A stretch of DNA of 64,000 nt from Fasciola hepatica (Eukaryota > Platyhelminthes > Trematoda > Plagiorchiida > Fasciolidae): the NCBI GenBank assembly GCA_948099385.1, contig CANUEZ040000183.1, forward strand, positions 6,572,001 to 6,636,000. Reading direction: 5' to 3'. Below, one piece after another: positions 45,706 to 58,639 of this stretch. Numbering within the stretch: the stretch's first letter is position 1; each line of letters starts with the position of its first letter. A program made the position numbers and the translations under genes. The notes under the pieces are model-generated. The model worked only from the letters and a program-made list of their open reading frames with translations. It was not told the origin of the DNA and made no database searches.

Positions 45706-46964
45706 CTAAGGGACCAAATGCAACGTTTTCCCCCGTGCGAATCAGTGACTTCATTCTGCTTAAGCCAAACGTTCTGGATCTCCCTAGTAATCAAAACACT
45801 CAAGCCGTTCTTAGCTACTCACTACATATTCAACTAAATACGCGTTCCATAGAAGAAGTTATAATCACATGATGCCTGAAGATTAGGCGTAATAAAAATC
45901 GGTTCCGCATTCTTCCATAAAATAAACAATACCCAATCCAAGCGGCCAGACTGGAATGCGTTCCACGTGCTTAAGCTCAAGTAACTATGACACCGGAGTG
46001 CCTATCGGCGCCTCAATCAAATAATCACAACTCCCAATGTCTAATGAATTTGTTTACAATAAAAATTATTGTTCACTTAGATACCGCTGTGATCAAAGTG
46101 ATTAATGAATGTCCAAATCCCAAGAGAGTCACCGCCCCACGCGAAACTGGAAGCTCCTCGTATCGGATACCCACGAACAGCCACTTGATGAATGAGTGGA
46201 CAACACGAGACTGCCTCCCCATACAGAACACAGCTCATTATTCCGTCGGTAATTCTTTCAAACTGAGTTGAAGTTACCACCCAGGTGGTGAAATGAGACA
46301 ATCTGCGTTTGATCGTGGCAACAAACACCAAAGACTGAGTGAGGCGCAAACTAACAAAAGACAATGCGCTATTAGTTCCTAACAGTCGACACAACAACTA
46401 ATTGTGGACAACAGTTTGGACAAGAATTTTCATATTCATATTTACCAGTGCGTCGTGGTCTCGGTCTCTGATTTTACAAATCAACTGATGAAATCTCACA
46501 ACTGAGCAGTAAAATAAATGATTGCCAGGTTGTGGACAACAGTGTTTCTAAGGACAATAGACCGCGTATTGACAACATTGAGTCGGCCGATGAAGCCACT
46601 TACAAACACTGTGTAATTGGTAAACACTGTTGTCGCTGACCCCCACACTAGATGTATTTTTCCCGAAATGTTTACCTCATATCATTTTCTATATCAACAA
46701 AATGTCTACTACAATTAATTTCCGTAAATACCTGTAAAAATGAAAGCATAGTAGCTCATTAACTTTCAACGATCTGAGGAGCGTTGACTCGGCATATTGC
46801 ATCATTCAACTCAAACACTCAGATAACTTATTAAATATTGGTGTTTGGACATCAGTATTGATTTCGCATTCAGAAACACCATGATTCGTTTTACGATAGG
46901 TTTCACAATCGTGTCTTTCTGCGAATCAGCTGCAAAACATCCACTTGTGAAATGTTCGGAATCG

Positions 46965-47065
46965 TTTGGGTGTGACCTGGTAGCTCAGCTGGTAGGAAAC
47001 ATGTGGTACCAAATCGTGAGTGGTGTCCTCGTGTTTGTGTGCTCTCGAAACCAGCTGGCATCAAT
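46965..47065 (+). repeat. tRNA-like A-box repeat head (copy 2)
   Basis: TGGTAGCTCAGCTGGTAGG at 46978-46996, with degenerate B box CTCTCGAAACC near 47042. It is the same repeat as at 18455-18560 and 56085-56180. Confidence 0.5.
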
Positions 47066-47458
47066 GACACTTGCCGCATGGATCAATACAGCTGATTCAC
47101 ACTTTTGCATACGACTGTGTCACAACGGGACATTCGCAACTTCAGATAGTATAACAGAGTCGAACCAATGTTTCTAAATCAATGTGAAATGCCCCCAAAT
47201 ATTTGGACTCTCGTGATAAGGCCTTCCGAAGGCGTCTATGCGTCTATGCACACCTGTTCACTTTCAATTATCAGCTTGGCCATGGCATTGATGACAATGC
47301 GAGGTTACTTTCGGTAGAATAATTTTCTAGCTAATGCAGCCACTGAGTGATATAACATATGTACATTACGAATCACATTTGGAACAAGGCATTTCTTTCG
47401 AAGGACCAGTGAATACAAACGGGATCGTTTGGGTAAGGAAGATATGATTTAATCTGGT

Positions 47459-47633
47459 GCTATTGTAATTCATCGTACCGACGTGAAGGTTGTTGTACAA
47501 GAGGGGGACACGTTCAAGTTGACCTGTAAGGCATCACCAAACGCGTCGAAAGGAAGCTGGCGACAACTGAAGTGGTTGCGATTGGGTTTCATAATCCCTT
47601 GCTTTATTCCAAAAAGCCAGTGGTTACTTAGAA
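47459..47633 (+). pseudogene. immunoglobulin I-set-like exon fragment (left-arm copy)
   Basis: The frame reads DVKVVVQEGDTFKLTCKASP, then RQLKWLR and CFIPKSQW, ending at GAA|GTAAGA. This is the A'-to-C-strand signature of I-set Ig domains (VxxxEGDxxxLxCxAxxxP...xxxWxr), as in cell-adhesion and receptor proteins. The frame is closed upstream by a stop at 47450 with no acceptor between, so this copy looks broken or its start lies in another frame. The right arm carries the same sequence on minus (55686-55512), including the upstream stop, so the damage would predate the duplication. It is the clearest Ig signal in the window. Confidence 0.55.
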
Positions 47634-49319
47634 GTAAGATGTGACTCGTTCACTGACTTGATGACGTAATTCGGATCAATCCGATTTAACTGATTTCACC
47701 TATCTCGTTTATGTATGTCTTTTCAAAAACACATAAACAACATTGTTGTAATTCCTAAATCAACACTTTCCGTAATCCCCTCTAACAATTGCATCACTGA
47801 GGTTTGTAACACCATTCTTCAGTGCTCGTTATTATCCAATATTTGTGCAATTGTTTTGACCAAAAAATATTTTACCGGGCAACATGCTTTTCCTCAATGT
47901 CAGAATGAATACCTCCTATGAGTCAGTTTCAGTAAAAAGTTCCTTAATTGAACAGAAGTTCAACTGGCCAACTACCGGCCTCTCTTTACTTTGGTATTAC
48001 TAACGGATAATCTCTTCACCATTTTGGTAATGATAACTTAAATTCTCCAAGTGGGCTGCAGTTTCTGCCAAGCCCGTTGTTCTATCTCAACGAGCCACCT
48101 CCACTAGTTTTCTTATTCTCGGTTTTGAGTTTTGGTCTCGGCGAATAAAGCTCGGATATTCTTTTCTAAAGGAAATCAATTGTCCAACGGTTGAACCATT
48201 CACTTCGGAGTCGAAGGGAGACGACAGTATTCTATCGATGTTCAAGTTGTCGAAATATAGGCATAAGGAATAATAGGTTGATGATTCAGATGGCGACGCC
48301 ACCACTACCTTTGGCAAGTTTAAACCAAACATTGGATAGATTCCTCATGAGGACACGAAAGAGCAACCAAGCCCCACCCACAGGAAGGGCCTAGAAAAAC
48401 TCGCACATCCTTTTGTGAACATCCCCTTTACGCTTGTCCCGAGTTTCCAAATAGCTATTTTAATGGTCTGATTAACCATCCAGCGTTGCCCACTGAGATT
48501 CGTATAAAAAGCAGTACCATCATCAATGTGGACATTTTATCAACATGATCCGAGGATGGTACGACTGTATTGATGAAGAAGTGCGCAAGGGGGCTGTCCA
48601 GGCTTTCGAGGCTAGCCATGATTCACGTATGGTTGCCAAACACAATACCACCATATTCACCAACCCAACCAAAATATTCAGAGAGTGATAAAATCAAAGT
48701 CAATCGAGACTTGAGCCCCAACTACCTCAGCTTTTCAGAAGAGGTACCTGGAATTCTGAGTCAAACAAGATATCGTATACAATTATTAGAAGGCTCGGTG
48801 GCATCAGTGGCATCCTTTCTCTCAAGTGATGTTTGTGACAGTTTCGTGTGGCACTCACAGACATTTTTCTTACCTGCTCTGGGCAGGTGACATGGGATTC
48901 TGTGGATTTTACCTCGGTTAGAGAATCATACAGCTACTTTACTCAGTGCCATCAAGCATTATTATTTCTTGTCCTCGTGTTCACCTGCCTAAATGCCCTA
49001 TTTTCATGGAATAATTGACAAATGCTTAATTCTTCGATATATGTCCGGGGGATGTAAGCACCAGAATAGAATCACGAATTTCGGAACACAACCCAGAGTT
49101 GCTGATTGAATCGATGATACAAAACTCATTCAGAAGTCATTCTGACCGAAATCCAGCGTCAACTATTGTCTGATGATGACCAAACGCAAAGTTCAACCCG
49201 TTTTCACTTCTCAAGCCGTTATTATATAATCACACGTCGAAGCTAGTGTCACTCAGCAAAACTATGGAAATACGACTGTACAGTACCATTTCTTGTGGTC
49301 CGGCCTAATATATTTTTGC

Positions 49320-50280
49320 CATAACTATCCCACGTGTTTACCATACCTATGTGACGGCTTGAGTAAAATAATGCTATTAAGCTGGTAATTCTGAATGATA
49401 TACAAATATTAGTTTCTTTACAGTATGCCGGCCACTGGACAAAAAATATAACCAAGTTCAACCCATAGTCTTATTGATGAGTTTGACAATGCTGGGTAGA
49501 CATATACCACTTTGCAAAAGCTACTTCGGCCTTGATAGAGTAAGGTTTGTTAAGTGGGCAGTTTATGCGACTGATGAAAAATACTGAGAGCCATACCATT
49601 ACACGGGAATATTTTTGTGTATTGGACTTCCACGTTCATGCTGAGACAAATAATTGTGAACAACAGATTGATTGGCAAACCTATTCTACCAGTACGGTCG
49701 AAATTAAAAGAATAGAGATTGTTGTTGTCAATCAGAAATCTCGGCAACTACACGGTGCAACAGAACTTTAAGATTTTACTACAATTTCATTGCGATTCAC
49801 CTAAGTTTTGGAAAATGGGGTTAAGTGAAGTAGAATTTGCCTACATATCCAACATTCCTCCAAGTTACTTGAACTATTACCTAACCGCTACTCACGGAGA
49901 CTCCATCAACTACCAGACAACAATAAATATGTTCAAGTTTGAAGTAAGTACAGATGACCATGTGCACTCGACAGTAATAGTTACAGTGCATTTTTCGAGA
50001 ACTATCCAACGTGGTTATCATACCTATTTAAAGGCCTTAACGAAACTAGTGACAGAAGGCTAACAGTTGTTGATAAGATAAAAATATTAGTTTCATCACG
50101 TTTTGCACTTATCAAAAGCTACATGAACCTTGTTAGAGTAAGAGCCATTTAGCGGACAGTCCATAAGATGGATGTAATACATTGAGACGGACCACTGCAC
50201 TTGACTATTTTTCTTGAGTCGTACTTCCACAACATGCATACAACCAGTGGTCATAGGCAGGCAGGACGATACGACCACTC
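49320..50280 (+). repeat. diverged tandem duplication (about 0.68 kb offset)
   Basis: AACTATCCCACGTGTTTACC at 49323 recurs as AACTATCCAACGTGGTTATC at 50000; AATATTAGTTTC recurs about 679 bases later; CAAAAGCTAC and TAGAGTAAG recur about 600 bases later. The units are diverged with indels. Confidence 0.6.
49547..50063 (+). CDS. possible Ig-like exons in the spacer
   Basis: The frame at 49547-49771 contains REYFCVLDFHVHAETNNCEQ then STVEIKRIEIVVV, and the frame at 49719-50063 contains NLGNYTVQQNFKILL and FKFEVSTDDHVHSTVIVTV. YFCxL and GNYTVxxxN are typical of Ig-domain F and G strands, and the alternating hydrophobic pattern suits beta sandwiches. The two frames overlap in different phases, so at least one splice or frameshift separates them. 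Splice sites were not settled. This is probably related to the arm exons; confidence is low. Confidence 0.3.
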
Positions 50281-50756
50281 ATCATGACAAGTGATGTATT
50301 TGTATTCACACAACCTAGTCATCATAATGCTACCATTTTTTTCACTTCCTCTCCTACTTTGCCACACTACTGATAGCTTTTATTTCTTATTTAGGCTGCT
50401 GTTGAGAAACAACAACCAAAACGGCCACCATCCAATAACTATTATTGGTTAATCGAGTGTAACTTGATTCATTGAAGTCTTTCACATTCAGAAGGCCAAA
50501 GTGAATGTACTAGAATAAACCACAAACTAGTTAGTGATAACACTGTCCAAATGGATGACATACCGCTGAGCAGATACTGTATAAGTTGCCACTTCACTCG
50601 AGCTTTTTTATGCAAGGCCATACTAAATTGAGCAACATGACCCATTTATTCATAATAAACGAGTTCATAGTGGTCTATGTACCACTAGCAGTTCACTCGG
50701 TTTGCGTAGAAAGGTATATTCGATCACTTTGTGGTTAAAAAATTACCTTCGAATGT

Positions 50757-51133
50757 ATGATTTGCAAATTCCGGTGTAGTTCACAGATTTCTCAAGCGGA
50801 TAATGCCACGCAATTTTTCATGCGAGAATTCAGAAAATATCAAAATCTAACTACTGCTACTGCTTCCAATAATATTATTAGAAATTCGAAGCTCCAGTGT
50901 TTTACTCGTTTCCGAATAACATACTACAAGGCTTCTGCCTATCGTGCTTTGAAACAACAAATCTGTCTCATCAACACCGAATTTGTTGCGCAACTAGTGA
51001 TGCTGCTATTTGTTATCTCATAGTTCGTCGGAATTTGATACAAAACGATTTGAAGATTGAGCTGATGAAATATTGCTTTGATTTGCGAACTTACCACGGA
51101 TTTGGAAAACTATCGGTTTCAGTTAAGAACTAA
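50757..51133 (+). CDS. possible exons, unknown protein
   Basis: The frame from 50757 (MICKFRCSSQISQADNATQF) and an overlapping frame ending at 51133 (RRNLIQNDLKIELMKYCFDL ... SVSVKN, then TAA) look protein-like. Candidate acceptors are CTACAAG (about 50932) and TCTCATAG (about 51028). No family was recognised; a Cys-containing extracellular protein is possible. Confidence 0.25.
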
Positions 51134-51859
51134 GGGCAGTTGTTAGTTGCCTTAGCCGTATAGTACGTCGCTTTGGTCATCTGCCACAAACCTCAATGGC
51201 CGCCAATCGACGATTGTGAGCACCTGCCTCTTCACGCTCTTTTCGTGCGTCATATCGCGCTCACGGAAGGATGTCGATCCGGCGGATCAGTGGGGCCATG
51301 TGACCTGAACCAAGATACTCTAACCTTGAAGATGTAAATAACGGCACATGACGTCAAAACACTTTTGGGCCAGCGAGTGCATTTCGATTATCCGGCAGAG
51401 AGAGCTGTGATACTGGTCTCCGAATAACACCAGCATCTGGTTCATAGACATGATGCAGAAATAAAAATACATGACCTAGGGAATAGCTTCAACCCCGTTG
51501 TGTTGAATGACAGTTGGTAGTTCCGGTAAATTTTCAACTTCCCAACCAGTACAACTTAAAGGTAATTCCTCACAAAACGTGTTCAGTATTAGTACATATA
51601 TACAGTGCAAGAAATGATTTAGCGTACCCAAACTTCTCTGCTATTTCTCCCGAAAGTTTATACGGGAGATAGTGAGATTTGGTTCTCATGTGTTTTGTCC
51701 CATTGCTATCTTAGGATCGCATACGGACTTGAGATTTGATTTAGGATGATCAATTTTATCCCGAAAAATATGCTTAAAGGGTACAAAGTGCTTTTAGTGC
51801 AATCCGACTCAATGATAAAACAATTACCTGGTGATCTTATGTCAAGGCCTTTATCTCCC

Positions 51860-52400
51860 GTAGAAGAGAAACATCAATCAGACAAGCTGCCAGTAAGATT
51901 TCAGATTGTCTCAATGTTGAAGTTCGTCCATTCATTGGGGATGGTAGACCTTGGTTTGTGAAAGGCGCTGAAATCTCTTCCGTTTGCATTGATTAACCTC
52001 TCCACGAAAACCCCAAACGTTTTCAGTGGGTTTCACGTCGGGACTAAGCGGACCAGTCGATGATTTTGATACTTCGATGCAATGGTCACGTCTTACTGAC
52101 ATGGGCCGGATTTATGAGGCGTTTCCTTGCTGGAGAAGCATGGACTTCCTCCGACTTTCGGGAGTTGCTGCGAGCAAGTAGGCGATTCATTCAAAGTTCT
52201 GACATACGAGTCATCTGTCTGTTTTACTTCGCGAACTGTCAGCTGTGATTTACCGTCCACAGGAATAGCACTCCGTGTCATCATAAGACCCTCACTGAAG
52301 GCGCGACAGCCAAAGTCAAACTTGCTCTCCCGCATGTCATGCAAATGGTACTCTAATCCATCGAAACCGTATACATCGAACTATTATTATCACTAAATAT
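51860..52400 (-). pseudogene. Tc1-like transposase remnant in the spacer
   Basis: Minus-strand frames give AIPVDGKSQLTV and DDSYVRTLNESP (middle of a Tc1 catalytic domain), SPCFSSKE where the QDNAxxH block is expected, then SPDVKPTENVWGFRGEVNQC (family SPDLNPIENLWG). The catalytic Glu of PTEN is kept but the second Asp is lost. A few frame changes interrupt it. It differs from the 33.4 kb Tc1 copy. Confidence 0.55.
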
Positions 52401-52470
52401 CACGTTATCTCACTCAGCTTTTCATCTGGTGATGTTTCTGACCCACTCTACTCTACCTGGAATATGACAT

Positions 52471-52790
52471 TCAGTCACCCTTAGATGTGCTGCTGTTCGT
52501 ATCACATGCCGGAAATGGCGAACGATAATAGTCGTTTTCACAAACCATTGCAACTTCGTTGTATTTGTTACGTAGCTGGATGGAGTACGCAGAAGTTGCC
52601 TCTTCGACTTTACAGAGAGCTTTCTTCGTATTCCACATTTCTTGGATGAATAACTGCTTGGGCTCTTCGGAAATTTCCGGACAACAATCCTTGATCCATG
52701 AATTCCTGTTTATACTACTTCCTGATTCTTTACTGACAGGTGGCTGTCGTTCGTTCTGCATTCTTTTGCTCTAGTGAATGCGAGGTTAAA
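52471..52790 (-). CDS. possible exon, unknown protein
   Basis: On minus, a CATTCACTAG acceptor is followed by SKRMQNERQPPVSKESGSS, then NSWIKDCCPEISEEPKQLF, KVEEATSAYSIQLRNKYNE and DTNSSTSKGD before TGA. The frame is hydrophilic with a likely helical middle and reads like a genuine cytoplasmic tail or terminal exon. No domain was recognised and no partner exon found. Confidence 0.35.
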
Positions 52791-55511
52791 ACTAGCAATT
52801 TGATTTCATGAACTGGACGAGCTTCGTTCCCAAAACACTCATGGTATGAGCCTTTCTCAGTGACAGATCACGGAGCATCGTTCAAGATAACGACTCTTAA
52901 TAAATGAGCTACAGCATGCACTTTTCGACGGCGATCATGAGGTGCGCTGAAAGTATTTTGTCCCCATCAGGCACATTTGTCGGGATGAAACCCATGTTAC
53001 TACATCGAAATTCAAATCCGTATACGATCCCAATATAGTGATAATGGCATGCCCGCAAAATTTCACGATCCGATGTATTTAATTTCTCGAGAAATCACAG
53101 AATAGTTTTGGTGCTCTGAAGGCATTTCATACACCATGTACTTACAAAATGTGTACAATAGGCTTGCTTTCATGTTATCTTAAACGTAGAGTCTGTTTTC
53201 TCCATGTCTATATTTATCCTAATAATCCACAGAAAGGAACATGTCGAACTAACCAAACCTATGCGTTCTCAAGTTGTGATATAAAGGTCCTTGTACCATT
53301 TCACCTGCTGTTTATTTTAATTACTTGTCAGTACACTTCACTATAATAAATAGAAGCCTCCGATATTCGATTTTCCGGGAAAAAATGCAGAAAACGGGAT
53401 ATCTAGTCCGTCGTGAGTGATGAAATATTGTGGGAAAATTGTTAAGGTTTTCGATTATATTCACATGGATATTTGACAAAACGCCAGTTTCGTTGCAGTT
53501 GAATACAATCATAACCATGGATATTTTTACCATTTGTTACGAAGCATCCAGTGAATATGGTTTCCTAGTGAATTGGCTCCGAATTCGGAAACATTGTGCA
53601 ATTAAATAAGCATGCCATATTGTTTTCTTGTTTTAGGCACTGAATATCCTTTTCTAACTGATTAGCAGAAAATGAAAATGAATGCTACGGGAAGTTCACA
53701 TTTTGCTTACTCTCCTAAGTTGCCATAGAGCTGAAATTTTTCCGAAATGGTTACAGTACCTAACAGATACGAGGGATTAATTATATACAATGAACAACTA
53801 CAGTTATTCCCGTGGTACGCGGATTGAATGTGTCTGTAGTTTCTGTCCACAAGGAATGGTACTGTACAGTCGTATTTCCATAGTTTTGCTGAGTGACACT
53901 AGCTTCGACGTGTGATTATATAATAACGGCTTGAGAAGTGAAAACGGGTTGAACTTTGCGTTTGGTCATCATCAGACAATAGTTGACGCTGGATTTTGGT
54001 CAGAATGACTTCTGAATGAGTTTTGTATCATCGATTCAATCAGCAACTCTGGGTTGTGTTCCGAAATTCGTGATTCTATTCTGGTGCTTACATCCCCCGG
54101 ACATATATCGAAGAATTAAGCATTTGTCAATTATTCCATGAAAATAGGGCATTTAGGCAGGTGAACACGAGGACAAGAAATAATAATGCTTGATGGCACT
54201 GAGTTAGGTAGCTTTATCATTCTCTAACCGAGGTAAAATCCACAGAATCCCATGTCATCTACCCAGAGCAGGTAAGAAAAATGTCTGTGAGTGCCACACG
54301 AAACTGTCACAAACATCACCTGGGAGAAAGGATGCCACTGATGCCACCGAGCCTTCTAATAATTGTATACGATATCTTGTTTGACTCAGAATTCCAGGTA
54401 CCTCTTCTGAAAAGCTGAGGTAGTTGGGGCTTAAGTCTCGATTGACTTTGATTTTATCACTCTCTGAATATTTTGGTTGGGTTGGTGAATATGGTGGTAT
54501 TGTGTTTGGCAACCATACGTGAATCATGGCTAGCCTCGAAAGCCTGGACAGCCCCCTTGCGCACTTCTTCATCAATACAGTCGTACCATCCTCGGATCAT
54601 GTTGATAAAATGTCCACATTGATGATGGTACTGCTTTTTATACGAATCTCAGTGGGCAACGCTGGATGGTTAATCAGACCATTAAAATAGCTATTTGGAA
54701 ACTCGGGACAAGCGTAAAGGGGATGTTCACAAAAGGATGTGCGAGTTTTTCTAGGCCCTTCCTGTGGGTGGGGCTTGGTTGCTCTTTCGTGTCCTCATGA
54801 GGAATCTATCCAATGTTTGGTTTAAACTTGCCAAAGGTAGTGGTGGCGTCGCCATCTGAATCATCAACCTATTATTCCTTATGCCTATATTTCGACAACT
54901 TGAACATCGATAGAATACTGTCGTCTCCCTTCGACTCCGAAGTGAATGGTTCAACCGTTGGACAATTGATTTCCTTTAGAAAAGAATATCCGAGCTTTAT
55001 TCGCCGAGACCAAAACTCAAAACCGAGAATAAGAAAACTAGTGGAGGTGGCTCGTTGAGATAGAACAACGGGCTTGGCAGAAACTGCAGCCCACTTGGAG
55101 AATTTAAGTTATCATTACCAAAATGGTGAAGAGATTATCCGTTAGTAATACCAAAGTAAAGAGAGGCCGGTAGTTGGCCAGTTGAACTTCTGTTCAATTA
55201 AGGAACTTTTTACTGAAACTGACTCATAGGAGGTATTCATTCTGACATTGAGGAAAAGCATGTTGCCCGGTAAAATATTTTTTGGTCAAAACAATTGCAC
55301 AAATATTGGATAATAACGAGCACTGAAGAATGGTGTTACAAACCTCAGTGATGCAATTGTTAGAGGGGATTACGGAAAGTGTTGATTTAGGAATTACAAC
55401 AATGTTGTTTATGTGTTTTTGAAAAGACATACATAAACGAGATAGGTGAAATCAGTTAAATCGGATTGATCCGAATTACGTCATCAAGTCAGTGAACGAG
55501 TCACATCTTAC

Positions 55512-55686
55512 TTCTAAGTAACCACTGGCTTTTTGGAATAAAGCAAGGGATTATGAAACCCAATCGCAACCACTTCAGTTGTCGCCAGCTTCCTTTCGAC
55601 GCGTTTGGTGATGCCTTACAGGTCAACTTGAACGTGTCCCCCTCTTGTACAACAACCTTCACGTCGGTACGATGAATTACAATAGC
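55512..55686 (-). pseudogene. immunoglobulin I-set-like exon fragment (right-arm copy)
   Basis: Inverted copy of 47459-47633 with the same EGDTFKLTCKASP signature, the same donor and the same upstream stop. No difference was noticed between the two copies across the coding part. Confidence 0.5.
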
Positions 55687-56084
55687 ACCAGATTAAATCA
55701 TATCTTCCTTACCCAAACGATCCCGTTTGTATTCGCTGGTCCTTCGAAAGAAATGCCTTGTTCCAAATGTGATTCGTAATGTACATATGTTATATCACTC
55801 AGTGGCTGCATTAGCTAGAAAATTATTCTACCGAAAGTAACCTCGCATTGTCATCAATGCCATGGCCAAGCTGATAATTGAAAGTGAACAGGTGTGCATA
55901 GACGCATAGACGCCTTCGGAAGGCCTTATCACGAGAGTCCAAATATTTGGGGGCATTTCACATTGATTTAGAAACAATGGTTCGACTCTGTTATACTATC
56001 TGAAGTTGCGAATGTCCAGTTGTGACACAGTCGTATGCAAAAGTGTGAATCAGCTGTATTGATCCATGCGGTAAGTGTCATTGA

Positions 56085-56180
56085 TGCCAGCTGGTTTCGA
56101 GAGCACACAAACACGGGGACACCACTCACGATTTGGTACCACAGGTTTCCTACCAGCTGAGCTACCAGGTCACACCCAAA
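56085..56180 (-). repeat. tRNA-like A-box repeat head (copy 3)
   Basis: Minus strand reads TGGTAGCTCAGCTGGTAGG (56167-56149). It is the arm counterpart of 46978-46996. Confidence 0.5.
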
Positions 56181-57437
56181 CGATTCCGAACATTTCACAA
56201 GTGGATGTTTTGCAGCTGATTCGCAGAAAGACACGATTGTGAAACCTATCGTAAAACGAATCATGGTGTTTCTGAATGCGAAATCAATACTGATGTCCAA
56301 ACACCAATTTTTAATAAGTTATCTGAGTGTTTGAGTTGAATGACGCATTATGCCGAGTCGACGCTCCTCAGATCGTTGAAAGTTAATGAGCTACTATGCT
56401 TCCAGTTTTACTGGTAACTACGTAAATTAATTGTAGTAGACATTTTGTTGATATAGAAAATGATATGAGGTAAACATTTCGGGAAAAATACATCTAGTGT
56501 GGGGGTCAGCGACAACAGTGTTTACCAATTACACAGTGTTTGTAAGTGGCTTCATCGGCCGACTCAATGTTGTCAATACGCGGTCTATTGTCCTTAGAAA
56601 CACTGTTTTCCACAATGTGGCAATCATTTATTTTACTGCTTAGTTGTAAGATTTCATCAGTTGATTTGTAAAATCAGAGACCGAGACCACGACGCACTGG
56701 TGAATATGAATATGAAAATTCTTGTCCAAACTGTTGTCCACAATTATTTGTTGTGTCGACTGTTAGGAACTAATAGCGCATTGTCTTTTGTTAGTTTGCG
56801 CCTCACTCAGTCTTTGGTGTTTGTTGCCACGATCAAACGCAGATTGTCTCATTTCACCACCTGGGTGGTAACTTCAACTCAGTTTGAAAGAATTACCGAC
56901 GGAATAATGAACTGTGTTCTGTATGGGGGCAGTCTCGTGTTGTCCACTCATTCATCAAGTGGCTGTTCGTGGGTATCCGATACGAGGAGCTTCCAGTTTC
57001 GCGTGGGGCGGTGACTCTCTTGGGATTTGGACATTCATTAATCACTTTGATCACAGCGGTATCTAAGTGAACAATAATTTTTATTGTAAACAAATTCATT
57101 AGACATTGGGAGTTGCGATTATTTGATTGAGGCGCCGATAGGCACTCCGGTGTCATAGTTACTTGAGCTTAAGCACGTGGAACGCATTCCAGTCTGGCTG
57201 CTTGGATTGGGTATTGTTTATTTTACGGAAAAATGCGGAACCGACTTTTATTACATCTCATGATCAGGCATGATGTGATTATAAATTCTTCTCTGGAACG
57301 GGTATTGAGTTGAATATGTAGTGAGTAGCTAAGAACGGCTTGAGTGTTTTGATTACTAGGGAGATCCAGAACGTTTGGCTTAAGCAGAATGAAGTCACTG
57401 ATTCGCACGGGGGAAAACGTTGCATTTGGTCCCTTAG

Positions 57438-57650
57438 TTTTGCATGTCAGTTCTTGGATATGGTTCTCTGTCTGTTATCCACCTACCATTTTGTTCATAT
57501 CAATTCGTGTTTCGATTAACTCCAAACAACTCACCGAAGATGCTTTTCTACCGTAAATTGGTCAACGATAAAGGGATGCATCACTTCGTATTAAAATGGG
57601 TGATCAAATCGAAACCAACAATCAATAATTTGATGAATAAAGTGTGTTAA
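57438..57650 (+). CDS. putative terminal exon (right-arm copy)
   Basis: Acceptor GGTCCCTTAG is followed by FCMSVLGYGSLSVI...NNLMNKVC, TAA, with AATAAA at 57637. Identical in translation to 45705-45493. Perfect protein identity with open frame in both arms is compatible with function or with very recent duplication. Confidence 0.45.
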   Translation, partial: FCMSVLGYGSLSVIHLPFCSYQFVFRLTPNNSPKMLFYRKLVNDKGMHHFVLKWVIKSKPTINNLMNKVC

Positions 57651-58639
57651 TTTTATGGAGCAAAGTAGGGTTTCAATCTGCTGATCAGCTTTGATCTGTG
57701 TCGTGATCTGAGGAGGTTGTGGCTGAGTTCAGATTTCTGTCAAATGCAGCTGGTTCTTTCTCCAGGATGTCCCGATACACTCCAGTGTGAATAAGATGAA
57801 ATTGTCCTGCAAATCAAGTAAAACTACGTTGCTTGCTATAATCTTTTGAGTGCTCTAAGTCCTCTGTCGGACTATGACTGACATTCTTCCTAGATGCTTT
57901 CTGAAACCGACTCGTAGTGGCTTGCACTATCCGCTCACATACAATTATGCCTAATGACGATAACTTCTGCTTCGTGTCCAAGCCTCATGAGCCATAAGAC
58001 AGCAGAGACACCGGGACAACTAAACTTACTCATCCGACCAGTAAATAAGCACACACACAAACACACACACACACAATGGGTCTGGTTCGGTCAGGACTGC
58101 ACAAGGTGCAGATTGACTGGATCACTAGGACATACGATGTTGTCTAAAGAACGATGGACAAAGAAGCAAGTCAATGGTGATGAACTGCACAGCTTCGAGA
58201 TAAAATGAAACATAGATGTTACGTTCAAGTGTAGCCAATTATGTTTTTTAGGTTGATCCAAATGTTTAAAGTTGTTGATCCCGGGGTGTGCCTCAAATCC
58301 CACTAGGTTCAACGAATTTTAACACTTGGATCGCCTCGAAAACATTGTCAGGATCTGCCAAACATCAGTAAATTATGTTTTTGTCTATTTTGTGCAACTG
58401 GGTGCATGGAAACAAATTGATCCTCAATTATTAGAGACCTAAAGAAAATTCAATTAGTGGTTTGATATGTTGTGGACAATTTACTGGCAAGTTGTGTGTG
58501 AACATGTTCCTAACTTTGCTATTTGCTTTGTACTTCCTATAATAATTCACTTAGTAACAAGCATCTAAATGGTAGGTTAGAAATTCTGATATCATATGCA
58601 TGCTGCCGTTTAGTAGTATTTGAAACTGGGCAACAATGG

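Larger units (their letters stand above)
38770..49297. repeat. palindrome left arm
   Basis: It is reverse-complementary to 53848-64000. Matching frames give stepwise constant coordinate sums: 102772 (39.6-40.5 kb), 102759 (41.8-42.2), 103174 (43.2-44.1), 103173 (44.3-44.7), 103143 (45.5-46.2) and 103145 (46.8-49.3). The steps are indels, the largest about 415 bp at 42.67-43.09 kb and one of 30 bp. Matching ends sharply after CCATTTCTTGTGG at 49297. Confidence 0.9.
49298..53847. other. palindrome spacer
   Basis: Single-copy centre between the inverted arms, 4.55 kb. It contains a diverged tandem duplication (49.3-50.3 kb), possible Ig-like exons and a Tc1-like transposase remnant. The stretches 50.3-50.75, 51.14-51.85 and 52.80-53.85 kb hold nothing I can assign. 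Confidence 0.8.

Noticed and set aside
46965..47065. A tRNA gene based on the near-perfect TAGCTCAGCTGGTAGG
   Set aside because: The B box is degenerate and too far away, and no acceptor stem is present; three copies follow the segmental repeats.
58020..58080. Open frame over a CACACA run as coding
   Set aside because: It is a (CA)n microsatellite, with a (GT)n counterpart at about 45070-45095 in the left arm.
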